From Scandinavium goeteborgense (GTDB taxonomy: Bacteria > Pseudomonadota > Gammaproteobacteria > Enterobacterales > Enterobacteriaceae), in assembly GCF_003935895.2 (NCBI RefSeq), contig NZ_CP054057.1, positions 1 through 64,000 of the forward strand: a stretch of DNA of 64,000 bases, in the 5' to 3' direction. Made by a program: the position numbers and the translations under genes. Below the pieces are notes generated by a model. It was not told where the DNA came from and searched no databases. It saw only the letters and a program-made list of their open reading frames with translations. Positions 28,233 to 37,371 of this stretch are shown piece after piece (position 1 is the first letter of the stretch; each line of letters opens with the position of its first letter).

Positions 28233-29048
28233 ATGAAAAAATTCATTTCTCAACCAAAAAGTACCTCGACATTGTATGAGTTATGGCTTGTGCGCAATCT
28301 TGTTAAGCAACTAATTGTCCGTGATCTGACTGTGCGATACCGCCAGACAATATTAGGGTGGTTATGGGCGGTCGTTAATCCAGCTATAAATCTAGCTATG
28401 TATTTTGTTGTGTTTGGTGTCATGGTACGGTTCAATCCGCCTGAGTATAATGTGCCATATGCATGGGTTCTTCTTTGTGGGTTGGTGCTGTGGATGCTAT
28501 TTTCATCAACAGTTAATAGCGTTGGTGATTCATTGTTAAATAATGTTCATCTGATTAAAAAGATCTATTTCCCTCGCATTGGTTTGGCGCTTGCAGGCCT
28601 TGGGGTTAGTAGTGTTGATTTTATTATTTCTCTTTTGATTTTGTGTGCTTTATTACTGGGTAATGATATTTTATCTATAAGTAAAATTCCTCTTATGCTG
28701 CTCTGTGCTGGAGTAACGGCTTTGACGGCGTGGGGGCTCGGATGTGTTGTCGCGATCCTTCGTTTACGTTTTCGTGATTTTCGTCATATCATACCTTTGT
28801 TCATGCAAGCACTATTTTATGCAACTCCAGTTGTCTGGACTCCGGGGCTATTACCAAGTGGCTTAAAGCAACTTGTTTATCTCAACCCTTTAAGTAGTCT
28901 TATTGGTCTGTTTCGTTATGCCCTACTGGCTGGCCCATTACCATCTGCTTCCATGTTATTAGCAAATATGCTTGGTTGTGCAGTAAGTGTCATTGGTGGC
29001 TATCTATTTTTTATCTACTATGAAGCTAAGGTTACAGACCAAGAATGA
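28233..29048 (+). CDS. ABC-2 polysaccharide export permease
   Basis: A 271-residue inner-membrane protein with six hydrophobic segments, of the Wzm/KpsM/TagG family. The conserved N-terminal amphipathic segment LVKQLIVRDLTVRYRQT followed by LGWLWAVVNP is typical of O-antigen and capsule exporters, as is the LRFRDFRHIIPLFMQALFYATPV block. It pairs with the ATPase whose gene overlaps by 4 nt. It would flip lipid-linked glycan to the periplasm. Confidence 0.88.
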   Translation: MKKFISQPKSTSTLYELWLVRNLVKQLIVRDLTVRYRQTILGWLWAVVNPAINLAMYFVVFGVMVRFNPPEYNVPYAWVLLCGLVLWMLFSSTVNSVGDSLLNNVHLIKKIYFPRIGLALAGLGVSSVDFIISLLILCALLLGNDILSISKIPLMLLCAGVTALTAWGLGCVVAILRLRFRDFRHIIPLFMQALFYATPVVWTPGLLPSGLKQLVYLNPLSSLIGLFRYALLAGPLPSASMLLANMLGCAVSVIGGYLFFIYYEAKVTDQE

Positions 29049-29758
29049 TAAAGTTCGAGAATGTTAGTAAAACATATCCTGGATACAGTCAGGCAGGGAA
29101 AACTTTGCGTACTGCATTTGCATTTCGCAAACCAACTGAATCGTTGCCATTTGTTGCATTGTCATCGGTCAATTTTCATATTCAACCGGGTGAGTCATTG
29201 GGGATAATAGGTCGTAATGGTGCTGGCAAGTCCACACTCTTAAAACTGTTGACCAGAATAACGCGGCCTTCAGCAGGCAGTATTATTGTTAATGGTACTT
29301 TATCCTCGCTACTTGAAGTTGGTGCTGGGTTTCATCACGACTTAAATGGTTTGGAAAATATTTATTTAGCAGGCGCGATATTGGGCATGTCGCAAAGATC
29401 CATTAAACTCAAAATTGATACTATTATCGATTTTTCCGAACTAGGTGATGCTTTATTTCAGCCAGTAAGAACTTATTCTTCTGGAATGTTTTTACGACTC
29501 GCTTTTTCAGTCGGCATTCATCTTGATAGCGATATTCTCATCATTGATGAAGCACTTACGGTAGGTGACAGGGATTTTCAAACTCGCTGTTATAGCAGAA
29601 TAAAGGATTTCATTAAGGCTGGGGGAACTTTGGTGTTAGTTAGCCATGATGAGACGCAACTCCGTCAGATATGTTCGCGCGGCCTTGTTCTTGAGCAAGG
29701 CAGTCTTGTCTACGATGGGGAGTTGTCAGGTGCCCTCGAATACTATTTCTCACTGTAA
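29045..29758 (+). CDS. ABC polysaccharide export ATPase
   Basis: A 237-residue ATPase with Walker A GRNGAGKST (about 57-65), signature YSSGMFLRLAF near 143 (the variant typical of Wzt/KpsT/TagH exporters), Walker B ILIIDEAL near 163 and switch histidine in LVSHDE. It lacks the C-terminal carbohydrate-binding domain of long Wzt proteins, so it is of the short KpsT/short-Wzt type, which does not need a terminal cap for export. Confidence 0.9.
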   Translation: MIKFENVSKTYPGYSQAGKTLRTAFAFRKPTESLPFVALSSVNFHIQPGESLGIIGRNGAGKSTLLKLLTRITRPSAGSIIVNGTLSSLLEVGAGFHHDLNGLENIYLAGAILGMSQRSIKLKIDTIIDFSELGDALFQPVRTYSSGMFLRLAFSVGIHLDSDILIIDEALTVGDRDFQTRCYSRIKDFIKAGGTLVLVSHDETQLRQICSRGLVLEQGSLVYDGELSGALEYYFSL

Positions 29759-29786
29759 CTAACAACATTTTATTAAGGGGGGTTTT

Positions 29787-30428
29787 ATGCAAATTTTGGC
29801 TCATCGAGGAAGCTGGCAAACGCCGAACCAAAGAAATTCTCGTCAAGCATTGAATGCTGCCCTGCAAGCAGGATGGGGGGTGGAAACTGACATCAGAGAT
29901 CATAATGGGACCTTGGTTATAAGCCATGATATGGCAACGAATGATTCAATGCCATTGAGCAGTTTGCTCGAGGATTATCTACGCATAGGTAGCCAAGGTA
30001 CGTTAGCACTGAATATAAAATCCGATGGTTTAGCAAATGAGCTAGAGGCTGTTTTACTCAACGCTGGAATTGAACACTATTTTTGTTTTGATATGTCGGT
30101 CCCTGACACTCTGGCATATATCAATATGAAAATGAAGGTTGCTGCGCGACTCAGCGAGTATGAACCTGAAGGCATTCTGAGTGCTCTATCTTCGTTTCTC
30201 TGGATAGATGGATTTCATAATATTTCTGTAAATGCAGATCAACTTCATCAGTGGCTATACGAAGAAAAAAAGCAGGTGTGTATTGTTTCACCAGAACTTC
30301 ATGGTCGCAGTCCTAAGTTATTGTGGGCAATGTTACGGGATCTCCCTAAAGAATTAAGGTTGCATCCATATTTAATGATTTGTACGGATTTGCCAGCTTT
30401 GGCACAAAAGGAACTATGCTATGAGTAA
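29787..30428 (+). CDS. GDPD-like phosphodiesterase-fold protein
   Basis: A 213-residue protein with the glycerophosphodiester phosphodiesterase signature: AHRGSWQTPNQRNS at the N-terminus (catalytic-type His and Arg), GVETDIRDHNGTLVISHDM near 37-57 (metal-binding Glu, Asp and second His). It is shorter than typical GDPD enzymes and has QRNS where PENS is usual. No signal peptide, so cytoplasmic. It overlaps the HAD gene by 8 nt. GDPD-like genes occur in some surface-glycan clusters; the reaction here is unknown. Confidence 0.72.
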   Translation: MQILAHRGSWQTPNQRNSRQALNAALQAGWGVETDIRDHNGTLVISHDMATNDSMPLSSLLEDYLRIGSQGTLALNIKSDGLANELEAVLLNAGIEHYFCFDMSVPDTLAYINMKMKVAARLSEYEPEGILSALSSFLWIDGFHNISVNADQLHQWLYEEKKQVCIVSPELHGRSPKLLWAMLRDLPKELRLHPYLMICTDLPALAQKELCYE

Positions 30429-31056
30429 AATTCGAGCAGTGATATTTGATATGGATGGTGTCTTGATTGATGCTAAAGAATGGCATTTTTCTGCCATGAA
30501 TCAAGCATTGTCATTGTTTGGTTTGACTATTAGTGAGCACGATCATAAAGAAGAATTCGACGGGTTGCCAACATGGGAAAAACTCAATCGCCTATCCGAA
30601 CGTTATGGTTTGCCTTATTCTCTCCATCATTTTATTAATGAAATGAAACAGATTTATACTAAGCAACTTATTTACCAAAATTGCTGGCCGGTTTTCCATC
30701 ATCAACATGCCCTGTCGCAGCTGGTAAAGGAAGGGTATCGGATTGCTGTTGCATCAAACTCAATTTCTGAGAGCATTGAGACCATGCTTGGTCGAGCCAA
30801 TCTCTTACCGTACTTAGATTTTTATTTATCTAATGAGGACGTTACGCGTGGTAAACCTGATCCGGAAATTTACCTAAAGGCAATGCAGCGCCTTGAACTG
30901 AAACCTTCAGAATGCGTCGTTGTGGAGGACAATCCACATGGGATTGCTGCTGCGAATGCTGCAGGGGCTCATGTTCTTTGTGTGGAAGACCCTTCCGATG
31001 TTACCTTTGATCGAATTAAGAAGTTTATCACCTTCTGTGAGAATACGCACAAATGA
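30421..31056 (+). CDS. HAD-family phosphatase or phosphomutase
   Basis: A 211-residue HAD hydrolase of the beta-phosphoglucomutase type: nucleophile motif IFDMDGVLIDA at 8-18, motif II SNSIS, lysine in GKPDPEIY, and acidic motif VVEDNPHGIAAANAAG. It probably dephosphorylates or isomerises a sugar or polyol phosphate before or after the nucleotidyltransferase step. It overlaps both neighbouring genes. Confidence 0.82.
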   Translation: MSKIRAVIFDMDGVLIDAKEWHFSAMNQALSLFGLTISEHDHKEEFDGLPTWEKLNRLSERYGLPYSLHHFINEMKQIYTKQLIYQNCWPVFHHQHALSQLVKEGYRIAVASNSISESIETMLGRANLLPYLDFYLSNEDVTRGKPDPEIYLKAMQRLELKPSECVVVEDNPHGIAAANAAGAHVLCVEDPSDVTFDRIKKFITFCENTHK

Positions 31057-31478
31057 AACCTATACTTATACTGACTTCATCCCAACCTCCGCAGGAAAAA
31101 TTGTCGGAATGGTATACTATATGGTGCATTCCTAAAACTTTTAAAGTAAGTGAGGCTGACAATGTAGATCAAGTAATTACGTTGCCTGGAAATAATATTT
31201 CTTCATTATGCGTCAGTTTGTTTGCTATTGAATATATTGATTTATCTTTACCAGTGGCATTATGCACGGAAAATTCGTTTGTAAATAAGTTGTCTATGAT
31301 TCGCTCAAAATATGTTAATGCCTACCTGAATAATACTGATTCCGGAGTGATTTGGTTTCCTATGGCTCGACAGCTACGTTTTTGTGGACAAAGTGCTATT
31401 AAATTTTTCAATCCCTCTCAAGGACATGCCACTCTGAACGATTTATGGAATCAAGCTATGTTAGTAGAGCTCCAGTGA
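31053..31478 (+). CDS. Unknown protein, last gene of glycan operon
   Basis: A 141-residue soluble protein overlapping the HAD gene by 4 nt (ATGA). No family recognised and no signal peptide. The overlap shows it belongs to the glycan operon. Confidence 0.6.
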   Translation: MKPILILTSSQPPQEKLSEWYTIWCIPKTFKVSEADNVDQVITLPGNNISSLCVSLFAIEYIDLSLPVALCTENSFVNKLSMIRSKYVNAYLNNTDSGVIWFPMARQLRFCGQSAIKFFNPSQGHATLNDLWNQAMLVELQ

Positions 31479-32199
31479 ATAAACACTCCAGTTCTGGATG
31501 ATAAAAACTGTAAATATGCAAAGATTAGTGATTATTACTATCGTCTAACTTTATACTCTATGTATTTTTTAATGGTAGTTACTTCTATCTGTGAAGTAAC
31601 TAATGATTTTATATATTAATTATAGCGGATAGGATGTTTGCCATCCACATCTTGCGAATCACCACGGTTTTTCCCGTTCTTCAGACCTATTCCAGTTTAT
31701 TAATCGGTATTAGCTATTATAGTCTTAATGTTATAATTTTTTCAGGTTGCCTTTACTTGTAGTTGCCAATGACATCGATCGCTAGAAACGTTTTTTATTT
31801 GCTTATTGAATCGCTTTACCATGTGCTCTGACGTTGTATGCGATAGTAGGGAATGATTATTATTTACAAGGTCTTGATTCTTAATTATAACAAATATTTA
31901 CATTTTGATAGTAGCTACGACTGTGTTAAATACATAATTCCCATGAAAAGAAATACTTTACTTTTATGATTGAATTGAACGTTTCTACGATTTAATTATA
32001 TGGCGAAGATATCTATCGTTTTATTTTGTGGTAATCTCGCAGTGAGTATCATTGAGAGTATATGTGATTCACCGACCAATAACAGATAGGGCATCACAAC
32101 AATCGGAAGGGATACAAAGTCCATTTTTACATTTTATATTTGCGTAATGCATTTGATATAATTGCATTGTTCATATTTAATATAATTAGGTATTTGTCC
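31479..32199. other. AT-rich intergenic region after glycan operon
   Basis: About 720 bp without a credible gene, very AT-rich. It contains the hairpin at 31576-31602 and probably the promoter of the downstream regulator. No repeats, tRNA or CRISPR structure seen. Confidence 0.6.
31576..31602 (+). terminator. Hairpin at end of glycan operon
   Basis: TAGTTACTTC at 31576-31585 and GAAGTAACTA at 31593-31602 form a perfect 10-bp stem with a 7-nt loop, about 100 bp after the last glycan gene. Short T-rich stretches lie on both sides (TTTTTT upstream, TTTTAT downstream), so it may terminate in either direction. Confidence 0.45.
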
Positions 32200-32820
32200 A
32201 TGCTATTTCCATCTGATTCAATTGATCTGCTTTCTAAGGTGCTTATTGCGGATAAGAATATCACTAAAATTCCCGCAAAGAAAAGGTTGCTTTTAAATTC
32301 TAAGCATGAAAATCGAATGTGCATACTTCTGTCTGGTGCAGCTTCGCTATTACGTAAACAGGATGGTCTGTTACTAGGAAATGTTAAAGGCAAGTACATC
32401 TTCGGTCTTAACAGAATATTTTGTAAAGACGAAAGCGATCTTATTATAAGATCAGACTCTGTTTGTGAATTGGTCATAATGGGAATTAGTGAAGGCGAGT
32501 CTATAATTTCCTTGCACGGATTATGGTACTCTGTTTCCGATATTTTATCATTTCATGTTAGATATATGGTCTGTAGAGATGAACGTTTGATTAACAAACG
32601 TTCCCGTGATGTAGTTATGAGTTATATTGAGGAGATTAGAAAAATGCCAGATAACGATAGGGTTAATATTAAAATGTTACAGTATATTCAAGAGCGAAGT
32701 GGTCTCTCACGTAGTAGCATCATGAATATTTTTGCAGAAATGCGTAACGAAAAACTAATCATAACTAGACGGGGAGGCGTGTTGTTGAGCATGGAGAAGA
32801 GTCGTGAGAAATCATTCTAA
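32200..32820 (+). CDS. IprA-like winged-helix regulator, second copy
   Basis: A 206-residue relative of the 7949-8599 product: N-terminal beta-rich region (KKRLLLNSKHENRMCILLSG), middle helices, and C-terminal winged helix (MLQYIQERSGLSRSSIMNIF, then RRGGVLLSM). Both share SRS in the recognition-helix region. The ATG at 32200 gives the usual family length; an upstream TTG at 32140 would add 20 residues. It stands after the glycan operon, so the two regulators bracket the fimbrial-glycan island. Confidence 0.6.
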   Translation: MLFPSDSIDLLSKVLIADKNITKIPAKKRLLLNSKHENRMCILLSGAASLLRKQDGLLLGNVKGKYIFGLNRIFCKDESDLIIRSDSVCELVIMGISEGESIISLHGLWYSVSDILSFHVRYMVCRDERLINKRSRDVVMSYIEEIRKMPDNDRVNIKMLQYIQERSGLSRSSIMNIFAEMRNEKLIITRRGGVLLSMEKSREKSF

Positions 32821-33192
32821 TTTACAACGAATTGTTAGCCTTGTTGAGGTTTTTTGAAATTCATGATTGTTTATGCATTGTAAAAATATTGTGGTTCGAT
32901 CTCAAACTTATAATTAAGGATTTTCATATGTATGATCTACTATTTTTGAACCTATCTTTTTGATGAGTAGTAGTATGTTATAGGTGAAGCCCCATGGCGA
33001 TATTTAAACGTTCTACAGAAGGTAGCGTGTTCTTTATATTGAACTTGTTTAATGTTTTTTTCATAGGCAACTTGGTGCTTCTATAGCTTAATTTTATTTC
33101 TTTATATAGTGTGCGGAATTCACACCGGCCACCGATTTGAAAAGTCTCTGGAAATACCATTGCGAGTACCTAAATAGCTGCGTCTAATACCG
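32821..33192. other. Intergenic region before IS630 remnant
   Basis: About 370 bp of AT-rich sequence without a credible gene between the second regulator and the IS630 fragment. The right part, from about 33150, may include the end of the IS630-like element, but its terminal repeat could not be fixed. Confidence 0.5.
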
Positions 33193-33612
33193 CTACACTT
33201 TTGCCAGACCATGCTTTCTTCCGGGGAACGGGCTGGCGGTTTCCATAAAATGACGAACTTTTCTCAGTAGTTGCCACATTGAACGACACTGATGATTGCG
33301 CGTTATTGTGTCGTGAAGCGCCTGCCACAGTCGCTCTACGTGGTTCACCCACGGCGAGTAAACCGGCTGGTAAATTACGCTGAACTTCGGGTTCTCTTTC
33401 AGCCAGCGCTGCGTTTCCTGGCTTTTGTGAATGATGTAGTTATCCACGATAAGCGTGACGGTTTTTGCCCGTCGGTATGTGGCTTTCAGGTGTTTCAGCA
33501 GGGCGATGAACAGCACCGAACTCTTGCTGTTGCCCCCAACGTAGCTGACTTTTCCGGTACCGCTGTGCAGCGCCCCGGCCAGGTAGTATTTTTCATTCTG
33601 TCCCGGTGTTAC
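33193..33612 (-). pseudogene. IS630-family transposase C-terminal fragment
   Basis: The last 139 or so residues of an IS630-type DDE_3 transposase: TLIVDNYIIHKSQETQRWL with the second acidic residue and YSPWVNHVERLWQALHDT with the third. The N-terminal half, including the first catalytic aspartate, is removed by the IS1222-like fragment starting at 33613. Confidence 0.82.
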
Positions 33613-33815
33613 TGTAAGTATCCCAGCTTTAGTTCCACGCACTTTTTGAGATTTCCGGTTTCTCAGCCATCAGCCGGTATTCTTCCGGCGTCAGGTTATT
33701 CAGGGATTCATGGGGCCGCTCACTGTTGTATTCATTCAGCCAGCGTTCCGTGATTTCCCGTACTTCATTCAGCGTTCTGAACAGATAAAAATCCAGTATT
33801 TCGGTCCGGTACGTT
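33613..33815 (-). mobile_element. IS1222-like end fragment (OrfB C-terminus)
   Basis: Starts with the element end TGTAAGTATCCCAGC at 33613 and covers the last 62 or so codons of orfB (stop at 33629), then is cut by the second 1253-bp IS. Sequence differs slightly from the other two copies. Confidence 0.85.
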
Positions 33816-33885
33816 TGTAGTGGATCGGTAATTCAGGACACCTCGAAATCCTGTTAATGTTAAAACAGTGAACATGAGGTGATAC

Positions 33886-34203
33886 ATGATCAAAACTCGT
33901 CGGACTAAACGCACATTTTCCCCGGAGTTCAAACTCGAAGCTATCGAACAGGTTGTTAAATACCAGCGAGATGTACGGGAAGTTGCTCAGGCGCTCGAAC
34001 TCAACCCTGACCATTTGCGCAAATGGATACGGCTTTATAAGCAGGAACTTCTGGGTATTGAGCCCGTCGGCAATGCTATTACTCCTGAACAGCGCGAAAT
34101 TCAGCAGCTTAAAGCGCAGATAAAACGTCTTGAGATGGAAAAAGAAATACTAAAGCAGGCTGCCGTGCTGATGAGCGAAGCCCCCGGAAAGTTATCGCGC
34201 TAA
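33886..34203 (+). CDS. IS3-family transposase OrfA (1253-bp IS, copy 2)
   Basis: 105 residues, identical in sequence to the OrfA at 1705-2022; HTH plus leucine-zipper protein of the IS. Confidence 0.88.
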   Translation: MIKTRRTKRTFSPEFKLEAIEQVVKYQRDVREVAQALELNPDHLRKWIRLYKQELLGIEPVGNAITPEQREIQQLKAQIKRLEMEKEILKQAAVLMSEAPGKLSR

Positions 34204-34229
34204 TCACACGGCTGAAAGCAAAGTGGCCT

Positions 34230-35051
34230 GTGCAGGTTCTTTGTCATTTATTCGGTATTCACCGTAGCGTTTATTACGCGCAGGTGAAGCATCCGGTTAA
34301 TGTACAAAGAATTGCATTACGAAGTCGGGTGAGAGCACTGCATGCTCTCAGTCGTGGTGCTGCAGGGAGTCGGGCAATCAGCCAGATGTTACGCCAGAGT
34401 GGCGTTGATGCAGGCCGGTGGCTGGCGCGACGACTGATGCAGGAATGCGGGCTGACCAGTCACCAGCCTGTTAAACATCGCTACCGAATAAATGAAGACA
34501 ACAGTCCGGCATTGCCAAACTTATTGAACCGGCAGTTTAACCCCGCCGCACCAAACCGCGTCTGGTGTGGCGATATCAGCTTTATTCGCCTGCAGGACAG
34601 GTGGTGCTATCTCGCGCTTGTTGTTGATTTATATTCACGCCGGATTATTGGTTCAGCCCTCTCATTAACCGCTGATGCTGATTTGGTATGCAGGGCTTTG
34701 CGTAATGCCCTGGAAACACGGCCGCGTAATGAACGTCTTCTGTTTCATTCAGATCAAGGAGTTCAATATAAAAGTAATAAATACAGAAAGTTACTTTGGC
34801 GTTATGGGGTAATGCAAAGTATGAGTCGCAGAGGGAATTGTCTGGATAATTCGCCGATGGAAAGAGTCTTTCGCAGCCTTAAAAGTGAATGGCTTCCCAA
34901 AGGTGGTTATGGTGATTTTAGCCATGCGGTACTCGACATAAACCAGTGGATAAATGGTTATTACAACATGTACCGCCCTCATACGAACAATGGTGGATTA
35001 TCGCCTTACCTGCATGAAGAAAAGTGGAAGCAGGTTATTCCGGTGTCCTGA
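34230..35051 (+). CDS. IS3-family transposase OrfB (1253-bp IS, copy 2)
   Basis: 273 residues, identical to the OrfB at 2049-2870, with complete DDE triad. Probably expressed by frameshifting from orfA. Confidence 0.88.
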   Translation: MQVLCHLFGIHRSVYYAQVKHPVNVQRIALRSRVRALHALSRGAAGSRAISQMLRQSGVDAGRWLARRLMQECGLTSHQPVKHRYRINEDNSPALPNLLNRQFNPAAPNRVWCGDISFIRLQDRWCYLALVVDLYSRRIIGSALSLTADADLVCRALRNALETRPRNERLLFHSDQGVQYKSNKYRKLLWRYGVMQSMSRRGNCLDNSPMERVFRSLKSEWLPKGGYGDFSHAVLDINQWINGYYNMYRPHTNNGGLSPYLHEEKWKQVIPVS

Positions 35052-35068
35052 TTTTGTGATCCACTACA

Positions 35069-36366
35069 GATTTACAGCGACTGCTCGTGAACTGGGGCAA
35101 ACTGGAAACGCAAAGTTCAGCGTCAGCGAGGTGAGAGATAATGGTGAACTTGTCCTGCAAGGGGAGCAGGGCAGGAAGGTGATCCAGCCAGCAGCAGTCA
35201 GAGCTGAGCAGCATATTGATTATGGATGGGCTGTGACAGGCTATGGTGCTCAGGGGACCAGCCGGGATTACGTTATTTCTCTTGAAGGTACTGATGCAGG
35301 GAGACGGGGCCTTGCTACGCTCAGAGCATTTTACATCACAGCATCGCGCGCTAAAGAGCATGTCCAGATTTATACGGATGGGCTCAATAAGTGGCTGAAT
35401 GCTGTTAAAACGCCGGACAAGGAACTCAAAACTGCTCATGATGTGCTTAAACCTGAAACACAGCGACAGCAGGCAAAAGCGATCTGGTCCATGGGGCAAC
35501 CGCCGGGCAGAACAGCCATAGGACGTGCCTGACTGAAACATCAGAGCCTGCCTGATGATTCAATGAGAATGAAAGTGATTCCGGCGACCCGTCGACATCC
35601 GGAACCTGCACTGGCGCTGCGATTGTATGATCAGAACGGCAAAAATGCCGGGCTGGCTCTTGTCTCCCTCGTTGCCTCCAGTACAGGCCGTCTGACACAG
35701 GGAGAGACCCGCATGCTTGCGACTGAAGGGGCTCAGGGGGCGATTTTGCAAAGAAGCGAAAGCGGGGATACCCGGATTGTGGGTTCCTTTTCCGAAGCGC
35801 TTGATACCGTACGCCATTATCCTCAGGATGGTGTGGTGTGGCAGACCAGTGAGATAAGGCCATCTTCTTCTTTGCTCAAACTCACCCGGGGGGCAGTACC
35901 TGAGCTTGATGTACGAAGTGTCCTGTCTGCAGTGAATCAGGATATAGCGATTACATTGCCTGACATCCCAGTGAACCGGATCAAGCCTGAGATGGGTATT
36001 CCAGCACTTCCCGACAGTGAACATGAGAATGAAGCAGCAGATAAAATCATTGATATTGCCCGTAATACGGTACAAAAGGCGGTACCCGAAAATGCAGATA
36101 TCCAGGCAGTATTGCTGCATGAAGGTGATGCGGGGTCGTCTGATGCGCAAAATGAACGGGACAGTGTTAAATCAGCCAGCGATCTGATTTCTCCACCGGT
36201 AACGAACGCTGAGCGCGTGTTAGCCGAACGTCAGGAAGTAAGCCAGGTCGCCGGTGAACTGGCGGATCGTGATGCAGCAGATGTTGCCGGTGCGCTCCGG
36301 GAAAATGGTAAGATGTCGGAAATCAACGAACCTGATATCGCAAAAACCATTCAAAAAGAACGCTAA
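35069..36366 (+). pseudogene. traI: traI remnant (relaxase/helicase C-terminus) with nonsense codon
   Basis: C-terminal part of an F-type TraI conjugative relaxase-helicase. From 35071 it reads the end of the RecD-like helicase (WAVTGYGAQGTSRDYVISLE, then FYITASRAKEHVQIYTDG, corresponding to motif VI). It then has the TraI C-terminal domain (HPEPALALRLYDQNGKNAGL, LTQGETRMLATEGAQGAILQ, PQDGVVWQTSE). The relaxase and most of the helicase are missing, removed at the IS junction. In addition the tryptophan expected in GRAW is TGA at 35530-35532; the frame continues unbroken after it. The gene cannot support conjugation. Confidence 0.85.
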
Positions 36367-36393
36367 TTCAAAGCTCAAGGAACACCGTTAATT

Positions 36394-37170
36394 ATGAAAA
36401 AGTCATTAATTGCAGTAGCGGCAACATGCATCGTATTTATGGGAAGTGCTACTGCTGCGCTGACAAAACCGGTATTTACTGCGGAGCAAGAGGCCAGAAT
36501 AGGTGAGATTGCTGCGGACTATCTCGTTGCTCACCCTGAAGTTCTCGTCCAGGTCAGCCAGAAACTAAAGGCCCAGCAGGAGGCAAAACAGCAGGCAATG
36601 TTTGCCGTGAAGGTAATGGAAAATCAGCAGGCTTTGATCAGTGATACGGATACTCCTATCGTGGGGCCGGCCGGAGCGAAAGTAGCTGTGATTGAATTCT
36701 TCGATTATCAGTGCGTTTATTGCAGCCATCTCGCGCCAGAGCTTGAAAAAGTTATGAAGAACAGGCCCGATGTCCGTTATATCTTCAAGGAATGGCCAAT
36801 CTTTGCTTCCCGGTGGGAAAATTCGCAGAAAGCAGCCGAAACTGGTCTGAAAATCTGGAAATCAGGTGGCGCTGATGCTTATATCCGTTATCACAATGGT
36901 ATTTATGCAACAGGTCATTTTGAAGGGGAACTGACTTCGGATGACATCGCTAAAGCCTCAGTAGGGAGCAAAATTGACGCCGGTGACAAAACGGATGTTC
37001 AGGTTATTCTGGACAAAAATAATCAGCTGGCGCAAGCGCTGGGATTAACCGGAACACCAGGTTTGATTGTTATGCCAGTCAGTCAGTCGACACCGGATAA
37101 AATCACTGTTTTGCCTGGGGCTGCGCCTGCACAGAAAATTCTTGAAGCCATCAGTAAAGCTTCGAAATAA
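36394..37170 (+). CDS. DsbA-family periplasmic thiol-disulfide protein (ScsC/BcfH-like)
   Basis: A 258-residue exported protein: signal peptide MKKSLIAVAATCIVFMGSATAA, an N-terminal helical segment (EQEARIGEIAADYLVAHPEV) like the oligomerisation stalk of ScsC and BcfH, then a DsbA-type thioredoxin fold with active site CVYC at about 107-110 and cis-proline loop TGTPG near 227. Such proteins oxidise or isomerise disulfides of exported proteins. It lies 27 nt after the traI remnant. F-like plasmids carry thiol-redox genes near tra; it might also help fold the cysteine-containing pilins here, which is inference. Confidence 0.82.
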   Translation: MKKSLIAVAATCIVFMGSATAALTKPVFTAEQEARIGEIAADYLVAHPEVLVQVSQKLKAQQEAKQQAMFAVKVMENQQALISDTDTPIVGPAGAKVAVIEFFDYQCVYCSHLAPELEKVMKNRPDVRYIFKEWPIFASRWENSQKAAETGLKIWKSGGADAYIRYHNGIYATGHFEGELTSDDIAKASVGSKIDAGDKTDVQVILDKNNQLAQALGLTGTPGLIVMPVSQSTPDKITVLPGAAPAQKILEAISKASK

Positions 37171-37217
37171 GTAAAGTCAGACCCTGAGCCTGACGCCCTC
37201 GCGATGCTCAGTTGTCC

Positions 37218-37261
37218 AACCCCGGAGACAGGAAAAACCAGTGTTTCCTGTCTCCGGGGTT
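37218..37261 (+). terminator. Perfect 18-bp inverted repeat
   Basis: AACCCCGGAGACAGGAAA at 37218-37235 and its exact complement at 37244-37261 flank the 8-nt loop AACCAGTG. It lies 47 bp after the DsbA-like gene. Very stable as RNA hairpin, but followed by GCGACG rather than a T tract, so it could be a terminator or an mRNA-stabilising or processing element. Confidence 0.6.
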
Positions 37262-37371
37262 TGCGACGAACCGGAGTCTTTCCGATGTCCCTTCCCCTGG
37301 CTGTTAATTCAGCTCATTACAAGTTTTGCGTCCATGGGGTGGCTTTCAACTATCGGCAGATGATATCAGCT

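Larger units (their letters stand above)
33816..35068 (+). mobile_element. 1253-bp IS3-family element, copy 2
   Basis: Complete element identical in both encoded proteins to copy 1, from TGTAGTGG at 33816 to CCACTACA at 35068. The flanking trinucleotides (GTT left, GAT right) do not match, and the flanks belong to unrelated sequences (IS1222-like orfB and traI). The junction therefore arose by recombination or deletion through IS copies. Confidence 0.92.

Noticed and set aside
22138..31478. Complete group 2 or group 3 capsule locus
   Set aside because: The exporter pair is present, but KpsC, KpsS, KpsD, KpsE and KpsF homologues are absent from the window, and a PglL/ligase-type gene leads the operon.
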